A DNA stretch of 64,000 nucleotides, taken from positions 114,442-178,441 of the forward strand of contig CAZXFW010000007.1 in the NCBI GenBank assembly GCA_964640175.1. The letters are read 5' to 3'. The translations under genes were made by a program, and so were the position numbers. This document shows positions 1 through 9,101 of the stretch, in pieces. Each line of letters opens with the position of its first letter. Within the stretch, counting starts at the first letter, position 1. This stretch comes from JACKDX01 sp964640175 (GTDB lineage: Bacteria; Myxococcota_A; Polyangia; Polyangiales; GCA-016699535). The notes under the pieces are model-generated. The model did no database searches. It saw nothing but the letters and a program-made list of their open reading frames with translations, and was not told the DNA's origin.

Positions 1-539
1 TGGCGGGCAAGTTGCGCGTAGTCCCCATCGAGGCCATGTACATCGATCACGGAGTTTGCTGCGGTGTGCGATAACGGCGTGAGCCTTCCTGTTGGATCAA
101 AACCCAATAACGGACAGGCGCGTGTCGTCAGAGACGGAAACACAGGATCGTCAGCATGAGAGCTTGGTTGCACTACTTGACTTGCAGGGCGATCCATCTT
201 GGCAAAGAAGTAAGGAGGATAGTCACCCAGCTGCCACCATCCATAAGCCTGTCCAGAGCCGAGCTCATCAAATTCTGTATAACCCCAAATGGGGACAACG
301 GTTTCCGTTTCTCCGGCCTCATCGACGTTTGCTTCCAACGTGCCCGACGGTACCAGTTTTCCGGACGTTGAGGAGAGCGCATACACTGGCGTGTCATTGG
401 GGAGTGAAAGTTGTCCCAGAGAATTGATCGATTGTGGACTGTGCTCAAGCGCTAGATCGCTCGTAGCATGACAGCCGCCTACCAGGCCTATGGACAGAAA
501 CATAGCCACTTTCAAACGGGAGTTCATGGGCGCTGCCAT
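1..539 (-). CDS. Lipoprotein, C-terminal part cut off by the window edge
   Basis: An open frame runs from an ATG at 539 (alternative ATG at 527) leftward off the window, giving about 179 codons with no stop. The N-terminus has a short hydrophobic stretch (VAMFLSIGLVGGC) ending in a good lipobox, so the product is probably a lipid-anchored envelope protein. The mature part starts with a low-complexity Ser/Leu/Pro region and then an aromatic stretch (YGWWQLGDYPPYFF). I do not recognise the family. It lies 65 bases downstream of another leftward lipoprotein gene, with which it may be co-transcribed. The start is weakly supported because neither ATG has a clear Shine-Dalgarno sequence; the continuous frame and lipobox are the main evidence. 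Confidence 0.7.
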   Translation of the reverse strand, partial: MAAPMNSRLKVAMFLSIGLVGGCHATSDLALEHSPQSINSLGQLSLPNDTPVYALSSTSGKLVPSGTLEANVDEAGETETVVPIWGYTEFDELGSGQAYGWWQLGDYPPYFFAKMDRPASQVVQPSSHADDPVFPSLTTRACPLLGFDPTGRLTPLSHTAANSVIDVHGLDGDYAQLAR

Positions 540-604
540 AGCATGAAACCAAGTGACGGCAAGGTGGCGGTGGAAGGAAAATATCCTGTCGATTGCCGCG
601 TGAC

Positions 605-1369
605 CTACTCATCAAGCAACGTCACACAAAAAAGTTCCTCGACAGATTGAGCACCGCACTCTGCGAGATACCGCTCAATGATCTCCTCGCCGCCAGGCAT
701 ATTAATAAACGTACGCTCCTGACATGTGGTAACTCTTGTATCATCGCCATCTGTCAACGAGACATCAAGGTCGTAACGCAAACTGCCGTCATCTGCGGTC
801 GAAGGTAAAAGCCGTTCATGTTCATTCTCAACCGTCTTATAGACATTTAATCCTGGTGCAAGCTCGTTGAACTCGCCTTGAAGCGGGGGAACATGGCTAC
901 GACCTGGTTGAACATATACCACTTCGTACTTTTCGGCATAGCCAACCACGTGATCCACGGATTCGTGAGCGCAGATGTCGACCATTGTGAAGAGGCCATT
1001 TTGATCAAGATCTTCATAAAACATGACGAGTCCTTGAGCCCAAGCACTGCCGTCGCTTTCTTCCGTGACCATGACATCCGCAGGCGGTAGCTCACGGACA
1101 TTGATCTCAAAGGAGCTCGGAAACTCCGGGGTGATTGGCGCATCCTGAATCACATAATGATTCCGGATCCGGTCCATATCCTGGTCTTCCATTAAAAGAT
1201 CCGTCCATACAAACGCCGCACGCACATGCGACGGCGATGCGCCGCTCGTATCGTCGATGTTTCCCGCAAGAGACCACAGCGCCGCTCCAACTCGGCCTGG
1301 GTTGTCGGTCGATCCGCACCCGGCAACCATTAACCCCAACAATACCAATGGTTTATAACTTTTAAGCAT
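605..1369 (-). CDS. Hypothetical lipoprotein
   Basis: A 254-residue protein with a lipoprotein signal peptide (LVLLGLMVAGC). I chose the ATG at 1369 over the one at 1375 because AAGGAG lies 7 bases before 1369 but touches 1375. The mature part is acidic, with no transmembrane helix and six or so scattered cysteines. It mentions no recognisable catalytic motif, so no function is assigned. It lies downstream of the caspase operon (gap about 64 bases) on the same strand and could be its distal member, or the first gene of a lipoprotein pair with the gene at the left edge. The lipid anchor is confident; everything else is unknown. Confidence 0.8.
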   Translation of the reverse strand: MLKSYKPLVLLGLMVAGCGSTDNPGRVGAALWSLAGNIDDTSGASPSHVRAAFVWTDLLMEDQDMDRIRNHYVIQDAPITPEFPSSFEINVRELPPADVMVTEESDGSAWAQGLVMFYEDLDQNGLFTMVDICAHESVDHVVGYAEKYEVVYVQPGRSHVPPLQGEFNELAPGLNVYKTVENEHERLLPSTADDGSLRYDLDVSLTDGDDTRVTTCQERTFINMPGGEEIIERYLAECGAQSVEELFCVTLLDE

Positions 1370-1433
1370 AAGCATTCTCCTTGAATGAACTGTTGTAAGT
1401 GTAGGACGAATGGCCAGGCAAAATTGCGAAGTC

Positions 1434-3035
1434 TTAGTATCGAAAACTCAACCCTGCTCCGAAACCCAGGGATGGAACAAGCTCCAACGACTCGCCGTCG
1501 GCGTCTTGCATCCTGGCAAGCCATAGTTGACCTCGTGCGTTGATATAGGCGCTCCATCGATCAACGATGGGAATAAACCATCGAGCATCCATCGTGCCAC
1601 CGACATTCAGAGCATGATTGGTTGTCCCCTCGGCAGCATCTAGACCAAGGTTTTTGAGCCGCTCATGGTCGCTACGCTGACGGTGCTGATAGATGTATGT
1701 CAGTGATGGACCAAGACCCAGGTGCAGCTCCGTCACACCAATATAATTGCGCCATCCAAACAGAACAGATCCCTCAGCGGTCCATTCCTCGCTTTCATGT
1801 AACCCATGGGTGTACGAACCTCCCTGTAAGATCAAGCTGCCGCCCAACCACCAGCTATCCCATCGATTCCGATAGCCGAGGTCAAGGCCATGGCGAACCG
1901 CCCAAACCGACGGTAGTGCATCGAGTCGCATGTGATATCCGAGCAACATCTGAGAAGGATGTAGTTCGAGTAGTCCCCCTCGACGTGCCACCTGTTCATA
2001 CTGCTGCTGGCGAAAATCGCGAGTGGTCAGCTTACGTTGACCACCGTAAGGCAGATCAACTTCAGCCACCTGAAACTGATCCCGTTGACGTCTTTGAACC
2101 AAAAAACGCCCTGCGGGAAGAGCGAGTTCCGTCGCGCTGTGGCCTGAGGTGATGAGCTCTGCCATCACGGTGCCTTGAGGTCGCTGGTAAACGAGATAGC
2201 GCACGCTATCTTCCCTGGGGAACACAAGAACCGAGCGTGATTTGGCAAGTTCGGTCATGGTGATCTCGCCCGAGCCTTGAACTTGAAGATCAAACGACGG
2301 ATGTTGCACCGCTGAGGATCCCAGTGCTGACCGTTGGACAGTATGACGGTACGCAAACGTATACGCTTCTAACAAGGTGACTCTTTGGTTATGATCAATG
2401 TCGGCAGCTCCTTGAAGCCCTGAAAGCCAATAGTGACTGAACACAGCGCCGCCCAGGCGATCAGATTCCTGTGCCGGCTCGCCCTTACGTGTGGAACGAA
2501 TCAACACCAGGCCTTTGGTGAGTGCAGGGCGAATCAGTCCGACATCGAAACTCGGCGCTGCATAGACTCCGCGAGCCTGGCTCACATTGGGCGTTTCACA
2601 TGCATCGAGTACAACGACCTTCAGAGACGCAGGCAAGGCCTGTAATTGCTTTTGTAATGCATCCCGATTCAAGTTGGTCGAACCAAGATGTAGAGCTGTG
2701 TCATCTCCGTGTCCTGCGAAGTACACAAACAGAAGCGCGTCTTTGCCGCCCGAAGGCAGCTTGGCAAACTCGTCAGCGAGCTTGCGAAGCTCCGTTTGGA
2801 CATCTGCTGCTTTAGGGCCGATCAAAAGACGAGCATGATGTTTGGGCACGCCCCCTAACCGTATTAATACCTCATAAAAGCGCTCAGCGTCGCGTTCGGC
2901 GAAGCGAAGCGGCTCTTCATGGAAACTGCCCACATTGTGCCCGATGACAAGGGCATAGCGTGGCTGCGCGCTTACAAATGAACTAGACAGCCCAAGCCAC
3001 AAACAAGCAAGCCATAATAACCAACCGCACTTCAT
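1434..3035 (-). CDS. Caspase-like (peptidase C14) protein with C-terminal beta-barrel-like domain
   Basis: A 533-residue exported protein. Residues 1-23 form a signal peptide ending in VSA-Q. Residues 25-260 look like a caspase p20 fold: the conserved strand YALVIGHN, the catalytic histidine in YFAGHG (H109) and the catalytic cysteine in VVLDACE (C146). A linker of about 130 residues follows. The last 150 or so residues alternate Trp/Tyr/Gly-rich strands (GYRNRWDSWWLGGSL, GWRNYIGVTELHLGLG) and finish in FRY, the aromatic C-terminus typical of outer-membrane barrels. This suggests a periplasmic or surface protease anchored in the outer membrane. The ATG overlaps the stop of the anti-sigma gene as ATGA, so translation is probably coupled. 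The barrel call is inference from strand pattern; the caspase call is firm. Confidence 0.85.
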   Translation of the reverse strand: MKCGWLLWLACLWLGLSSSFVSAQPRYALVIGHNVGSFHEEPLRFAERDAERFYEVLIRLGGVPKHHARLLIGPKAADVQTELRKLADEFAKLPSGGKDALLFVYFAGHGDDTALHLGSTNLNRDALQKQLQALPASLKVVVLDACETPNVSQARGVYAAPSFDVGLIRPALTKGLVLIRSTRKGEPAQESDRLGGAVFSHYWLSGLQGAADIDHNQRVTLLEAYTFAYRHTVQRSALGSSAVQHPSFDLQVQGSGEITMTELAKSRSVLVFPREDSVRYLVYQRPQGTVMAELITSGHSATELALPAGRFLVQRRQRDQFQVAEVDLPYGGQRKLTTRDFRQQQYEQVARRGGLLELHPSQMLLGYHMRLDALPSVWAVRHGLDLGYRNRWDSWWLGGSLILQGGSYTHGLHESEEWTAEGSVLFGWRNYIGVTELHLGLGPSLTYIYQHRQRSDHERLKNLGLDAAEGTTNHALNVGGTMDARWFIPIVDRWSAYINARGQLWLARMQDADGESLELVPSLGFGAGLSFRY

Positions 3036-3796
3036 GGCAGCTCTACGACGGTTCGATAAATTAGCCCTTCGACATTGAGTGGCAGGTTTCGGCGGTTTGC
3101 AAGTTGCATTCTTAGATCCGTCGCGACGGTTTCCATATTGAAAGCTTTGCTTCTAACAACGACGAACAGTTCTGTCCCTGGTTTTTCGACATCCAGAACA
3201 ATCGATCCAGGTATCCATCCTGCTCCTTGAAACTCAAAGGGCTTTAACGTTGCAGACGGCAAAACCGGCTGCACATTGCCTGCTTCGAACACGAAAACCG
3301 CAGCAAAGTACTTGGAGTTCGGATCATTCGCACGGCATTCGATCTGTAATTGATCTTTTGCAAGTGGGGCTTGATGGAGTTCAACTACGTTGCCTTTGCG
3401 CTTCGCTAGCACTCGCACGTTGATAGTATTGGAGCCCATCCAGCGGATGTCATCCGAAGCTTGAGGGTGAGCTGAAGGGGACATCTGCGGGCTTGGTACA
3501 CTCCGAGTGGTAACAAACATAGCCACTATGGCTGCCGTCATCGCAGGCACAACCCACCACAGCCAACGCCTGCTTTTCGCGGGAGGAGCGGCGAGGTTAG
3601 CCTGGCGTTGAATGTGCAACGCAAACTCTGAAGGCGGCAGCGTTTGCATGAGTTTTTCTTGCTCGCTCATCAAGGCCGTAACGTACTGACTGCACGAAGC
3701 ACACTCTGTAAGGTGCGATCGCATCGCCGCAAGCTCTGCGCCTTCAAGCTCACCGGCGATGAACTCATCGAGGGCCAACGTGTTTGGGTGGTCCAT
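3032..3796 (-). CDS. Membrane anti-sigma factor, zinc-finger (zf-HC2) type with periplasmic DUF4384-like domain
   Basis: A 254-residue protein starting at ATG 3796, which overlaps the sigma gene stop (TAATG). A longer frame to 3841 exists but would run inside the sigma gene. The N-terminal cytoplasmic part carries the anti-sigma zinc-binding pattern H28-x3-C32-x2-C35 within HLTECASC. A single transmembrane helix (WLWWVVPAMTAAIVAMFVTT, about 78-97) separates it from a periplasmic domain of about 150 residues rich in beta strands. That domain resembles DUF4384-type domains found beside caspase-like proteins. Its likely job is to hold the upstream-encoded ECF sigma at the membrane until an envelope signal releases it. 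The domain name for the periplasmic part is tentative. Confidence 0.85.
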   Translation of the reverse strand: MDHPNTLALDEFIAGELEGAELAAMRSHLTECASCSQYVTALMSEQEKLMQTLPPSEFALHIQRQANLAAPPAKSRRWLWWVVPAMTAAIVAMFVTTRSVPSPQMSPSAHPQASDDIRWMGSNTINVRVLAKRKGNVVELHQAPLAKDQLQIECRANDPNSKYFAAVFVFEAGNVQPVLPSATLKPFEFQGAGWIPGSIVLDVEKPGTELFVVVRSKAFNMETVATDLRMQLANRRNLPLNVEGLIYRTVVELP

Positions 3797-4296
3797 TACA
3801 ATGCATCTCCTTGATACAATCGAACTTTTTCTTCCAACCACTTTAGTTTTTTTCCAATGGTCCGTCGGCTCCAGCCCAATGCCTTAGCGCATTCCTCTTG
3901 GCTCAAGTCATCCACATAATAAAGCAATGCAAGCTCCCGGAGCTTAGGGTCGAGCTCTTGCATCAACCGCAGCAACAGTTGGCGGTCGATTATTCTCTTC
4001 TCTGGGTGAGTCGAAGGACGAATGGTTTCAATGTGATGCGCTTCTTTAGGTGATTCCCACTTTTGCTTACGCAGATAGTCGATACAGCAGTGGGTAGCGG
4101 TTCGGTATAACCATGAGAGCGGAACTGCATTCGATTCGAAGGCATGTCGGTTTAGCCACGCGCGAAGAAAAACCTCTTGCATAAGCTCTTGAGCAACCGC
4201 ATGAGATCCCAACATTAAACGACAGCGCCGCAAGACAAGCGCGCCTTTGCGGCGGTAAAGATCTTCAAACTCTTGTCGAGTGATAACATCGACCAT
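3796..4296 (-). CDS. ECF-type RNA polymerase sigma factor
   Basis: Sigma-70 family protein with region 2 (FEDLYRRKGALVLRRC, then AQELMQEVFLRAW and WLYRTATHCCIDYLR) and a region 4 helix-turn-helix (LSQEECAKALGWSRRTIGKKLKWLEEKV). The small size and lack of regions 1 and 3 place it in the extracytoplasmic-function group. I place the start at ATG 4296 (166 residues), just before the first conserved helix. Upstream in-frame ATGs at 4332 and 4404 are possible, and none has a strong ribosome site. It is the first gene of a three-gene operon with its anti-sigma and a caspase-like protein, so the operon is probably autoregulated, although I found no convincing ECF promoter by eye. Confidence 0.85.
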   Translation of the reverse strand: MVDVITRQEFEDLYRRKGALVLRRCRLMLGSHAVAQELMQEVFLRAWLNRHAFESNAVPLSWLYRTATHCCIDYLRKQKWESPKEAHHIETIRPSTHPEKRIIDRQLLLRLMQELDPKLRELALLYYVDDLSQEECAKALGWSRRTIGKKLKWLEEKVRLYQGDAL

Positions 4297-4425
4297 GTGA
4301 ATCCAATGTGTACGCTCTGCGAACACTAGCATGCTCTTAAGAAATCGCAGACCTTTGTGGTGGTCAATCGCGTCAAACGGCGGGGATGTTTGCAGTATCA
4401 GCATGCCATGCCTCCGTCGAGACGC

Positions 4426-6318
4426 TTATTCAACCAGCGTACCATCGGGCCAGTGAACACCTGTCAGGTCGATAAACGGAGTTTCAGGCGACAGGGTTAC
4501 ACTTTGCTCAGATATAGGCACACCCTCTTTCAACACGCGCACAACTACAATGCTGGCCTCACCCCTTTCGAGGCTCAGGCCTATACGATAGGTCTTGTTG
4601 TTCTCAGGCACGATCGCGATCTGCTCAAGCCCTCCTTTGCTACCATCGTCGCTTGAAAGTAACATTATAGGATTGTGCAAGTAGCCGGTCGTGCCCCAGT
4701 CTGGGCTGTGATTGTACGCATTGCAGTCAAGTACCGGATCGCCCCACTCGGCATCAGGATAGAGTAAGTGCACATCGACATCGCTATTGTCCTGCCACAC
4801 AACTTCAACGCCTAAGCCTGAGTCCAGCGAAAGAAGCAAAGGGTCATCAGAGGTTTGGCAGCTGTTATCAGAAAGCATGCCCTGGCGCTCGTGTGCGTCA
4901 AAATCGGTGGCGATTTCGGTCACGGTGGGTATTGTGACTGCTGTGACAAGCTCACGGGTGGGGCGATTGGCATCTGCTAAGACAAGCTCTGATACACCGT
5001 TTTGCACGTGGCATAGACCAGCATTCGAGCCATCCGTGGCGATCAACCATGACGAGTCGGAGAACGTGAAACTCCCAAGGGAGACGCCGCCAAGCAGATA
5101 TCCGCCGCCATCAAGACGATGGTAAAATACGGGCTGCTCATCACCAGGCGCGGGCGGTGGGGGCATCTCAGTCTTGCCCGATGACGTTGCCTCGGGCTCG
5201 GCCTGTTCTCCGTATCGGTGTTCAGCAATGAAATTGAAGTCTGCATCAAACTCGATCACGCTGGAGGTCCAATCCTCATGCTCCATTGCCATGCCACTGA
5301 CCACAAAGCGATCATCTTCGATGCGATTGATGAGAACAGAGGAATAGGCTACCGCTGCAGGTTCATAACGATGGGAGGCAATAACAGTGCCCGTTTCTGG
5401 ATCGATGCGGACGAGTAAGCCACCGAGAAAGGTCCATTCGCTGTCTTCTATCTGCCGTGCGATGGTGCCAGCAACTACAACCGTTCCATTGGAAAGCTGC
5501 GTAGCCCCCGCAAAGCCTTCGTGTAAGTCTTCAATGCCGTAGGTCACACTCCACTGCGGAGTTCCATCGGCGGATAGCTTAAGTAAATACCCATCGGATT
5601 TCGGGTCAAACCGCTTGGTGTTTCCAACCACGAGCAAGCTTTCATCAGAAAGCTCGTAGATAGCCTGGGCGTAAGTCGCCGTACCCATGTCGTAGGCTTT
5701 GCTCCACAAGTGTGCGGCTTGCTGGTCAAAGCGATGAACTATCACGCCTGACACACCGCCTATGTCACCTGCCGCCACGAATCCTCTCGATCCCATGTCC
5801 AAAGTGTGAAGACACACGGTTGACTCAGTCACAGACTCAACACTTACGAGCAGCTTGGTTGCATCTTGCAAGGCTCCTGTCTCGTCAAGTCTGAGAAGCT
5901 GACAAGTCCTTACGTGATCATCGTGATAACCCCAACCCGAAAGGATAAAGCCATCAGCTGTCTTTACGATTCCGGTGCCTCGTTCATCGAGAGCACTTCC
6001 GAAAGTCCGGACCCGTTGCATTTGTCCCTGTCGATTGATCTCCGCAAGGAAATAATCATCTCCGCCCGCACCGAATCCGGATGTACGTCCTGTCACCATC
6101 AAGTTTCCTTGATGATTTTCGGTAAGCGCATAGCCCCAGTGCGTTTCTGTGAAGTCTCCATAGTTCAATTCGAAATTGGAAATCAGTCCTGCATCGGGTT
6201 CGGCAGCGTCCGGCTCACCCCCGTCGGGCAATGCTGCGTCAGGCTGATCTGGCGCGGGGGACGTGCTGCATGCATGCGTCATGAGTAGTAGTCCTAGAAT
6301 CCAAAAAAACCGGGTCAT
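4426..6318 (-). CDS. Large lipoprotein with repeat-propeller body and C-terminal beta-sandwich
   Basis: A 630-residue protein starting at ATG 6318, preceded by a strong GGAGGAG site. A frame extending to 6456 overlaps lysA and is rejected as the start. The signal peptide ends near a lipobox-like LMTHAC, followed by an Asp/Pro/Ala/Gly linker (PDAALPDGGEPDAAEPDAG) typical of myxobacterial lipoproteins. Residues of about 45-430 contain repeated units with the pattern GGG/SGWG followed by L.RLD..G, as in delta-60-type or quinoprotein-like propellers. The last 120 residues hold a W-x-D-x-SDVDVHLLYP motif with several Asp, seen in secreted beta-sandwich domains. Function unknown; a surface binding or sensing role is inference. 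Confidence 0.8.
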   Translation of the reverse strand: MTRFFWILGLLLMTHACSTSPAPDQPDAALPDGGEPDAAEPDAGLISNFELNYGDFTETHWGYALTENHQGNLMVTGRTSGFGAGGDDYFLAEINRQGQMQRVRTFGSALDERGTGIVKTADGFILSGWGYHDDHVRTCQLLRLDETGALQDATKLLVSVESVTESTVCLHTLDMGSRGFVAAGDIGGVSGVIVHRFDQQAAHLWSKAYDMGTATYAQAIYELSDESLLVVGNTKRFDPKSDGYLLKLSADGTPQWSVTYGIEDLHEGFAGATQLSNGTVVVAGTIARQIEDSEWTFLGGLLVRIDPETGTVIASHRYEPAAVAYSSVLINRIEDDRFVVSGMAMEHEDWTSSVIEFDADFNFIAEHRYGEQAEPEATSSGKTEMPPPPAPGDEQPVFYHRLDGGGYLLGGVSLGSFTFSDSSWLIATDGSNAGLCHVQNGVSELVLADANRPTRELVTAVTIPTVTEIATDFDAHERQGMLSDNSCQTSDDPLLLSLDSGLGVEVVWQDNSDVDVHLLYPDAEWGDPVLDCNAYNHSPDWGTTGYLHNPIMLLSSDDGSKGGLEQIAIVPENNKTYRIGLSLERGEASIVVVRVLKEGVPISEQSVTLSPETPFIDLTGVHWPDGTLVE

Positions 6319-6388
6319 AGCTCCTCCAGGCAAGTACGACCTAGACGGTTCAGCCATGCAAATTGGGAACCCAGTGAGTGGGGATGGC

Positions 6389-7678
6389 CTAAGCGGTTTC
6401 CAGTCGCCAGAGGTCTTCGTGGGTTTCACGCTGTCGAATGATCCGAAACCCACCATCGTCCACCATCACTTCGGCAGGACGACGTCGCGCGTTGTAATTC
6501 GAGGCCATGCACGCTGCATAGGCCCCGGCGTTGGTAATGGCTAGGACATCGCCTGAGTGGACCTGGGGAAGCTGCCGATCGAGTGCTAAAAAATCTGCCG
6601 TTTCACACACGGGGCCAACAATGTCGCTGGTGATCCATGGTTGGTTTTCTTTAGGTTGTGTGACCGGGACAATGGCATGATGGGCTTGATACAGCGCTGG
6701 GCGTAACAGTTCCGTCATGGCAGCATCTACAATGACAAAGTGCTTTTTCCGTTGCTGTTTGGTTAAAATGACACGGCTAAGCAAAACGCCTGCAAGGCCG
6801 ACCAAGGATCGGCCGGGCTCCACTTGGATTTCCAAGTCGAGTTCAGCCGCATTGGCTTGATGTAAGCCTTGTTGGATGGCTTGGCCATAGGCTTGGAAAT
6901 CGGGATAGGGGTGAGCTTCGTTGCCGTAGACAATGGGCCAGCCGCCGCCTGCATCGAGAGCACGGATGGGCGCCCCTGCGTGGCGAAACTCTTGAGCTAA
7001 GCCAGCAACGATTGCAACCGCGTCTCTAAGCGGCTCGGGCGAAGGGAGTTGGGACCCAATGTGGCAGGCAAGCGTTTTGAACTCCAAATAGCGTTGTGAA
7101 AGTATAAATGGCAGAAGCTTGCGTGCGGTATCGATTTCTAAGCCGAACTTGGTGGAATGAAGGCCTGTCGCAATATAAGGATGGGTTTTAGGATCGATGT
7201 CGGGATTGACACGTAAGGCAATGGGCACCGTGACTTTTAGTTGGTCTGCAAGGTTTGCCAAGGTGCGTAGTTCTGCTTCGCTCTCTACATGAATGGCATG
7301 AATCTTGGCGTGAATGGCTGCAGCGAGTTCTTCTTCGGTTTTGCCTACGCCACTGAAAACAATGCGCTCAGGTGCAAACCCTGCACGCAACGCTCGGGCC
7401 AACTCTCCTCCGGAGACAATGTCTGCACCGGCTCCAAGGCGTGCAATGTGTTGGAGCACCGCTAGAGAACCGTTGGCTTTAAGTGCATAGGCGATGAGAT
7501 GGGGCCTGAAATTTAATGCGGCATCGATGGTTTGATATGCCACATCAATCGCCTTGCTATAATACACAAAACATGGGGTACCTACTTCCGCTGCAATGCG
7601 GTCAAGCGGGGTGTTGCCTGCGCACAACGTTCCGTTGACGTAATTAAAAAAAGGTGGCTGATGAAGTGGCGTCGTCAC
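6389..7678 (-). CDS. lysA: Diaminopimelate decarboxylase
   Basis: A 429-residue fold-type III PLP enzyme that converts meso-diaminopimelate to L-lysine and CO2. The PLP lysine lies in YALKAN. HIGSQ, the glycine loop GGGWPIVYG and EPGRSLVG all fit LysA. The C-terminal CETADFLA and NAGAYAACMASNYN segments complete the active site. Length is normal for the family. Translation starts at GTG 7678, one base after the argH stop, with AGGAG 7 bases upstream inside argH, so the two genes are almost certainly one operon. The substrate call (DAP rather than ornithine or arginine) rests on the general sequence pattern and is fairly secure. Confidence 0.95.
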   Translation of the reverse strand: MTTPLHQPPFFNYVNGTLCAGNTPLDRIAAEVGTPCFVYYSKAIDVAYQTIDAALNFRPHLIAYALKANGSLAVLQHIARLGAGADIVSGGELARALRAGFAPERIVFSGVGKTEEELAAAIHAKIHAIHVESEAELRTLANLADQLKVTVPIALRVNPDIDPKTHPYIATGLHSTKFGLEIDTARKLLPFILSQRYLEFKTLACHIGSQLPSPEPLRDAVAIVAGLAQEFRHAGAPIRALDAGGGWPIVYGNEAHPYPDFQAYGQAIQQGLHQANAAELDLEIQVEPGRSLVGLAGVLLSRVILTKQQRKKHFVIVDAAMTELLRPALYQAHHAIVPVTQPKENQPWITSDIVGPVCETADFLALDRQLPQVHSGDVLAITNAGAYAACMASNYNARRRPAEVMVDDGGFRIIRQRETHEDLWRLETA

Positions 7679-7679
7679 A

Positions 7680-9092
7680 TTAGCTCCTGGAAGCCCGAGT
7701 ACGTTTGGGGATGCGAGATTGCAAGCGCTGCTTTAGCTGACCAAGCGCTTTTCGGATTTGCTTTTTTGCCGGGCCACCTTCGATGTTGCGTCGCTCAACT
7801 GCAACTTCGGGATTTAGCGCTTTGTAGATGTCTTTATCAATGGCTGGATGGACCTTGCGCATGTCTTTGAGGCTGAGGTCTTCCAATGCGTTATCAGAGC
7901 GGATGGCCAGAGCAACCAAACGCCCTGCCAAGGCATGGGCTTTTCGGAAAGGCACGCCTTTACTTGCGAGGTAATCGGCTGCTTCTGTCGCATTGGTGTA
8001 GCCGGCTTTAAGTGCTTGTGCCATGGAGTAGGGCTTGAACGTGGCTTGGCTCAGCATGGCTGAGAGCACGGTCAGAGAGTCATTGACGGTATCAAAGGCA
8101 TCAAAGACAGGTTCTTTGTCTTCCTGTAAGTCGCGGTTGTACGTGAGTGGAAGCCCTTTGAGAATGACCATGACGTTAACAAGACTGCCGATGACACGGC
8201 CTGTCTTCCCTCGGATGAGTTCAGCCATGTCTGGGTTTTTCTTTTGTGGCATCATGGACGAACCCGTGGTGAATGCATCTCCAAGGTCGATAAAATCAAA
8301 TTCTTGGCTGCTCCAAAGCACAAGCTCTTCTGCGATTCGAGACAAGTGCAATGCCGTGTTTGCCAGGCAAGCCAAAACTTCGACAAGAAAATCACGATCG
8401 GCCACGGCATCGAGTGAGTTACGCATGGGGGCGGAAAACCCAAGTGCATGCGCTGTATAGGCGCGATCGATTGGAAACGTCGTGGTGGCCAATGCCCCTG
8501 CACCTAAAGGGCATTCATTCAGTCGGACAGATGCATCCACGAAGCGTCCGCGGTCGCGTTCAAACATTTCTGCCCATGCGAGCAAGTGGTGTGAAAGCCG
8601 CGTAGGCTGAGCCCTTTGCAGATGGGTGTAGCCGGGCATCAACGTGTTGATGTGGGCTTCGGCGTGAGCCAAGAGCACCCAAAGCAATCTGTCGATCTGT
8701 TGGCAGAGGTGTTCGCATGCTTCTCGTGTCCAAAGACGCATGTCCGTGGCAACTTGGTCGTTTCGACTGCGTGCGGTATGAAGTTTCCCTCCAACTGGGC
8801 CGATGCGCTTGGTAAGCAGCGCTTCGATGTTCATATGCACATCTTCCAGAGCAAGTTGCCAATCGACTTTTCCTGAAGTGACCTTTGTTTCAATCGCCTT
8901 GAGCCCGAGGTGTATTTTTTTGGCTTCGGCAGCAGTAAGAATGTGTTGCTTTTTAAGCATGGCCACATGAGCCAACGAGCCTCGGATGTCGTGTAAAGCA
9001 AGACGCTTATCGACATGAACGCTGGCGCTGTAACGTGCCGCTAGCTGGTGTGTGTCTTTCGAAAAACGACCGCCCCAAACCTTATCCGACAT
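7680..9092 (-). CDS. argH: Argininosuccinate lyase
   Basis: A 470-residue member of the fumarase/aspartase superfamily that splits argininosuccinate into arginine and fumarate in the cytoplasm. The N-terminus KVWGGRF is diagnostic of ArgH. HTARSRNDQVATD, YTHLQRAQPTR and the signature loop GSSMMPQKKNPD with the catalytic serine are all present. The C-terminus is extended by a basic tail of about 15 residues (QSRIPKRTRASRS). It is followed one base later by lysA, so arginine and lysine synthesis genes share a transcript. No other arg genes are in the window. Confidence 0.96.
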   Translation of the reverse strand: MSDKVWGGRFSKDTHQLAARYSASVHVDKRLALHDIRGSLAHVAMLKKQHILTAAEAKKIHLGLKAIETKVTSGKVDWQLALEDVHMNIEALLTKRIGPVGGKLHTARSRNDQVATDMRLWTREACEHLCQQIDRLLWVLLAHAEAHINTLMPGYTHLQRAQPTRLSHHLLAWAEMFERDRGRFVDASVRLNECPLGAGALATTTFPIDRAYTAHALGFSAPMRNSLDAVADRDFLVEVLACLANTALHLSRIAEELVLWSSQEFDFIDLGDAFTTGSSMMPQKKNPDMAELIRGKTGRVIGSLVNVMVILKGLPLTYNRDLQEDKEPVFDAFDTVNDSLTVLSAMLSQATFKPYSMAQALKAGYTNATEAADYLASKGVPFRKAHALAGRLVALAIRSDNALEDLSLKDMRKVHPAIDKDIYKALNPEVAVERRNIEGGPAKKQIRKALGQLKQRLQSRIPKRTRASRS

Positions 9093-9101
9093 GGTAGGCC
9101 T

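Noticed and set aside
173..448. Leftward 91-residue frame and overlapping rightward frames near the left edge
   Set aside because: They lie inside the lipoprotein frame that runs off the window at position 1; that frame has a signal peptide and lipobox, and these do not.
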